DNA of 64,000 nucleotides, taken from contig OX336391.1 in assembly GCA_946902985.2 (NCBI GenBank), positions 144,711,074-144,775,073 of the forward strand, written 5' to 3'. The DNA is from Meconema thalassinum (taxonomy: Eukaryota; Arthropoda; Insecta; Orthoptera; Tettigoniidae). The notes beneath the pieces are model-generated. The model was given only the letters and a program-made list of their open reading frames with translations, was not told where the DNA came from and ran no database searches. The number at the start of each line of letters is the position of its first letter. The stretch's first letter is position 1. The translations under genes and the position numbers were made by a program. This document shows positions 61,993 to 64,000 of the stretch, one piece after another.

Positions 61993-64000
61993 TCAGTCTT
62001 TTGACTGGTTTGATGCAGCTCTCCATGCCTCCCTGTCCTGAGCTAATCGTTTCATCTCTACGTAGCTCCGACACCCTACATCCGAGGCAATCTGTTTAAC
62101 ATATTCTAACCTTGGTCTACCCCTACAGTTCTTGTCCTCGACCCTTCCTTCCATAACTAAGCTTGCTATTCCTGGGTGTCTTAGTATGTGTCCTACCAAC
62201 CTATCTCTTCTCTTCATTAGCAGTCGCCAGAAACATCTCTCCTCTCCCACTCGTCTTAATACCTCTTCGTTTGTAACCCTATCTACCCATCTAATTTTCA
62301 TCATTCTCCTGTAACACCACATTTCAAATGCCTCAATTCTCCTCTTTTCTGCTGCACCAATAGTCCAAGTTTCACTTCCATAGAGCGCCACGCTCCAGAC
62401 AAAGGCTTTCAAAAATGACTTCCTAATACCTAAATCTATATTCGATGTCAGCAGATTCCTTTTTTGTAGAAATGCTTTCTTTGCCTGAGCCAACCTACTT
62501 TTTATATCCTCTTTGCTTCGTCCATCACTGGTTATTCTGCTTCCTAAGTAGCAGAAGTCTCCTACTTCCTTTAGCTTTTCACCTGCCAATTTGATCTCCA
62601 TAGAGGTTTCTGATTTATTTCGGCTGCATTCCAGTATTTTTGTTTTACATTTATTAATTTTCATCATGAATTCTTTCCGTAAGACGGAGTCCATACCATT
62701 CAAAAACTCATTCAAATCCTCAGGCTTGTCGGCCAAGATGACGATGTCATCAGAAAATCTCAGAGTTGAAATTATTTCTCCTTGAATCTTCACTCCCACT
62801 TTAAATTTTTCTCTAATTTCCTTCATTGCTTGTTTAATGTAAAGATTGAAAAGTATGGGTGATAAGTTGCAGCCTTGCCTTACACCTTTCTGAATACCAG
62901 CTTCTCTCTCATGTCCTTCAACTCGAATGACTGCTGTCTGGTTTCTGTACAGATTGTATATCACCCTCCTATCCCTGTACTTTATTCCAATCGATTTCAA
63001 AATGTCAAACAATTTAGTCCAATCAACGTTATCAAAAGCCTTTTCTAAGTCTACAAAAGCCATGAACGTTCTCTTATCTTTCCTTATTCTACCTTCCAAA
63101 ATCAACCTAAGACTTAGTACAGCTTCCCTTGTTCCTACATTTCTCCTGAAACCAAACTGGTCTTCACCCAACTCCGTTTCTATCTGGCTTTCAATCCTCT
63201 TGTAAATTATTCTAGACAGGATCTTTGAAGCATGAGTAATCAAGCTGATTGTACGGTAATCTTCACATCTGTCAGCTCCCACTTTCTTTGGTATAGGGAT
63301 GATTACATTCTTCTTGAAATCAGGGGGTACCTCACCTGCCTCATAAATCCTACACACCAAGTGAAATAACCTGATCAGACCTTCATCTCCTATGCAGCAT
63401 AGCAACTCAATCGGTATATCATCTATGCCTGGTGCTTTGTTCCTGCTTAAGTCTTCCAAAGCTCTATCAAATTCTAATCTCAATATTAAATCTCCTTTCG
63501 CATCCTCATCAATTTCCTCCTCCCTTTCCATTACATGATTCTCAATCTCCTTTCCCTTATACAAACTCTCTATGTAAGCTTTCCATCTCTCAACCTTTTC
63601 TTCCCTATCTGTTAGAGGCTTTCCATTTGTGTCCTTAATATTACAGCACTAAGTCTTCTTTTCCCCAAAAGTATTCTTAATCCTTCGATAAGCTGTATCT
63701 ACTTTTCCTAATTTCAGACAATTTTCTATACCTGCACATTTCTCTTTCAACCATTCTTCTTTCGCTTCCTTGCACTTCTTGTTAACCTCATTTCTCAGAC
63801 GTCTGTATTCTGCTTTCCCCTTTTCATCTCTTACATTCTTGTGTTTCCGCCTTTCATCCTTCAATTCTAGTATATCCTGAGTGATCCACGGTTTTCTACC
63901 TATTCTTTCTTCTCTACCAATGTTTTCTTCTGCGGATTTTGTTATTTCATTCTTCAAAAGTGCCCATTCGTCTGCAATTGAAGTTTGTTTAGGGTTTTTC
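61993..64000 (-). pseudogene. LINE-6 ORF2 (reverse transcriptase), one in-frame stop, runs off the window
   Basis: Minus-strand frame from the right edge to TGA at 61993 is open for about 669 codons except one TAG at 63646-63648. Order: basic linker; LSRNKAPGIDDIPIELL; YRTISLITHASKILSRIIYK; GEDQFGFRRNVGTREAV; catalytic FVDLEKAFDNVDW (near 63030-63070); GVRQGCNLSPILFNLYI; FSDDIVILADKPEDL (near 62720-62765, Ser for the usual Ala); FCYLGSRITSDG; YGSETWTI; LVGHILRHPG; GRPRLEYVKQIASDVG; end NQSKD. It is a non-LTR ORF2 with RT and C-terminal domain; the endonuclease would lie beyond the window. Clade unresolved (RTE/CR1/Jockey-like). The single stop makes this copy inactive but young. Confidence 0.88.

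Overview
The window looks like repeat-dominated nuclear DNA from an arthropod, most likely an insect with a large genome. The evidence is tRNA-headed SINEs with box A/B-like heads and 11-14 bp target-site duplications (TSDs), several non-LTR retrotransposon remnants, hAT and mariner DNA transposons, canonical Helitrons, Helentron-type elements, satellite DNA and trinucleotide microsatellites. The SINE set suggests a polyneopteran such as an orthopteran, but that is a weak impression. I see no convincing intact host gene, no rRNA or functional tRNA gene, no LTR retrovirus and nothing bacterial. Nearly every long ORF is a transposon remnant, a repeat or a microsatellite artefact. All family labels (SINE-1, HINE-a and so on) are local to this report.

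Layout. 1-9000: LINE-1 remnant nested in a SINE, inverted minisatellites, many SINEs and two truncated Helentron-like elements. 9241-12404: a tandemly duplicated, decayed autonomous Helentron keeping OTU-like, zinc-finger, Rep N-terminal and PIF1-helicase pieces. 12425-15250: two non-autonomous HINEs fused head to tail. 15519-18833: a third HINE carrying a complete TIR transposon with a DUF7869-like transposase remnant. 18880-21262: paired MITE-M and foldback elements. 22262-24650: a LINE split by two inverted hAT copies whose TSDs are swapped, which records an inversion. 25600-28140: LINE-2 and a hAT whose body is interrupted by a HINE. 28530-31710: LINE-5 ORF1 remnant, LINE-4 with a restriction-like endonuclease domain, and a near-perfect palindrome. 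33400-35950: a 60-bp satellite. 36200-36953: a SINE with a 470-bp polypyrimidine tail. 38403-39722: a canonical Helitron with a nested TIR element. 41094-46470: SINE-3, LINE-2 and HINE-c copies. 47282-55338: a region bounded by hAT-like ends, with a PHD-finger ORF in tandem duplications, MITE-M, hairpins and an inverted pair of HINE-a. 56246-64000: SINEs, a third hAT-1 copy, a mariner remnant, LINE-2 and a nearly open LINE-6 ORF2 running off the right edge.

How it fits together. The strongest theme is Helentron biology. A dead autonomous copy and at least nine HINE copies share a 3' hairpin followed by CTTGT and covarying subterminal inverted repeats. The HINE interiors are built from modules about 145 bp long, close to one nucleosome; in HINE-a each module carries an ATGGCGGC-like motif. 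Nested insertions give relative ages: SINE-1, SINE-2, SINE-3 and SINE-4 copies with clean TSDs are among the youngest events.
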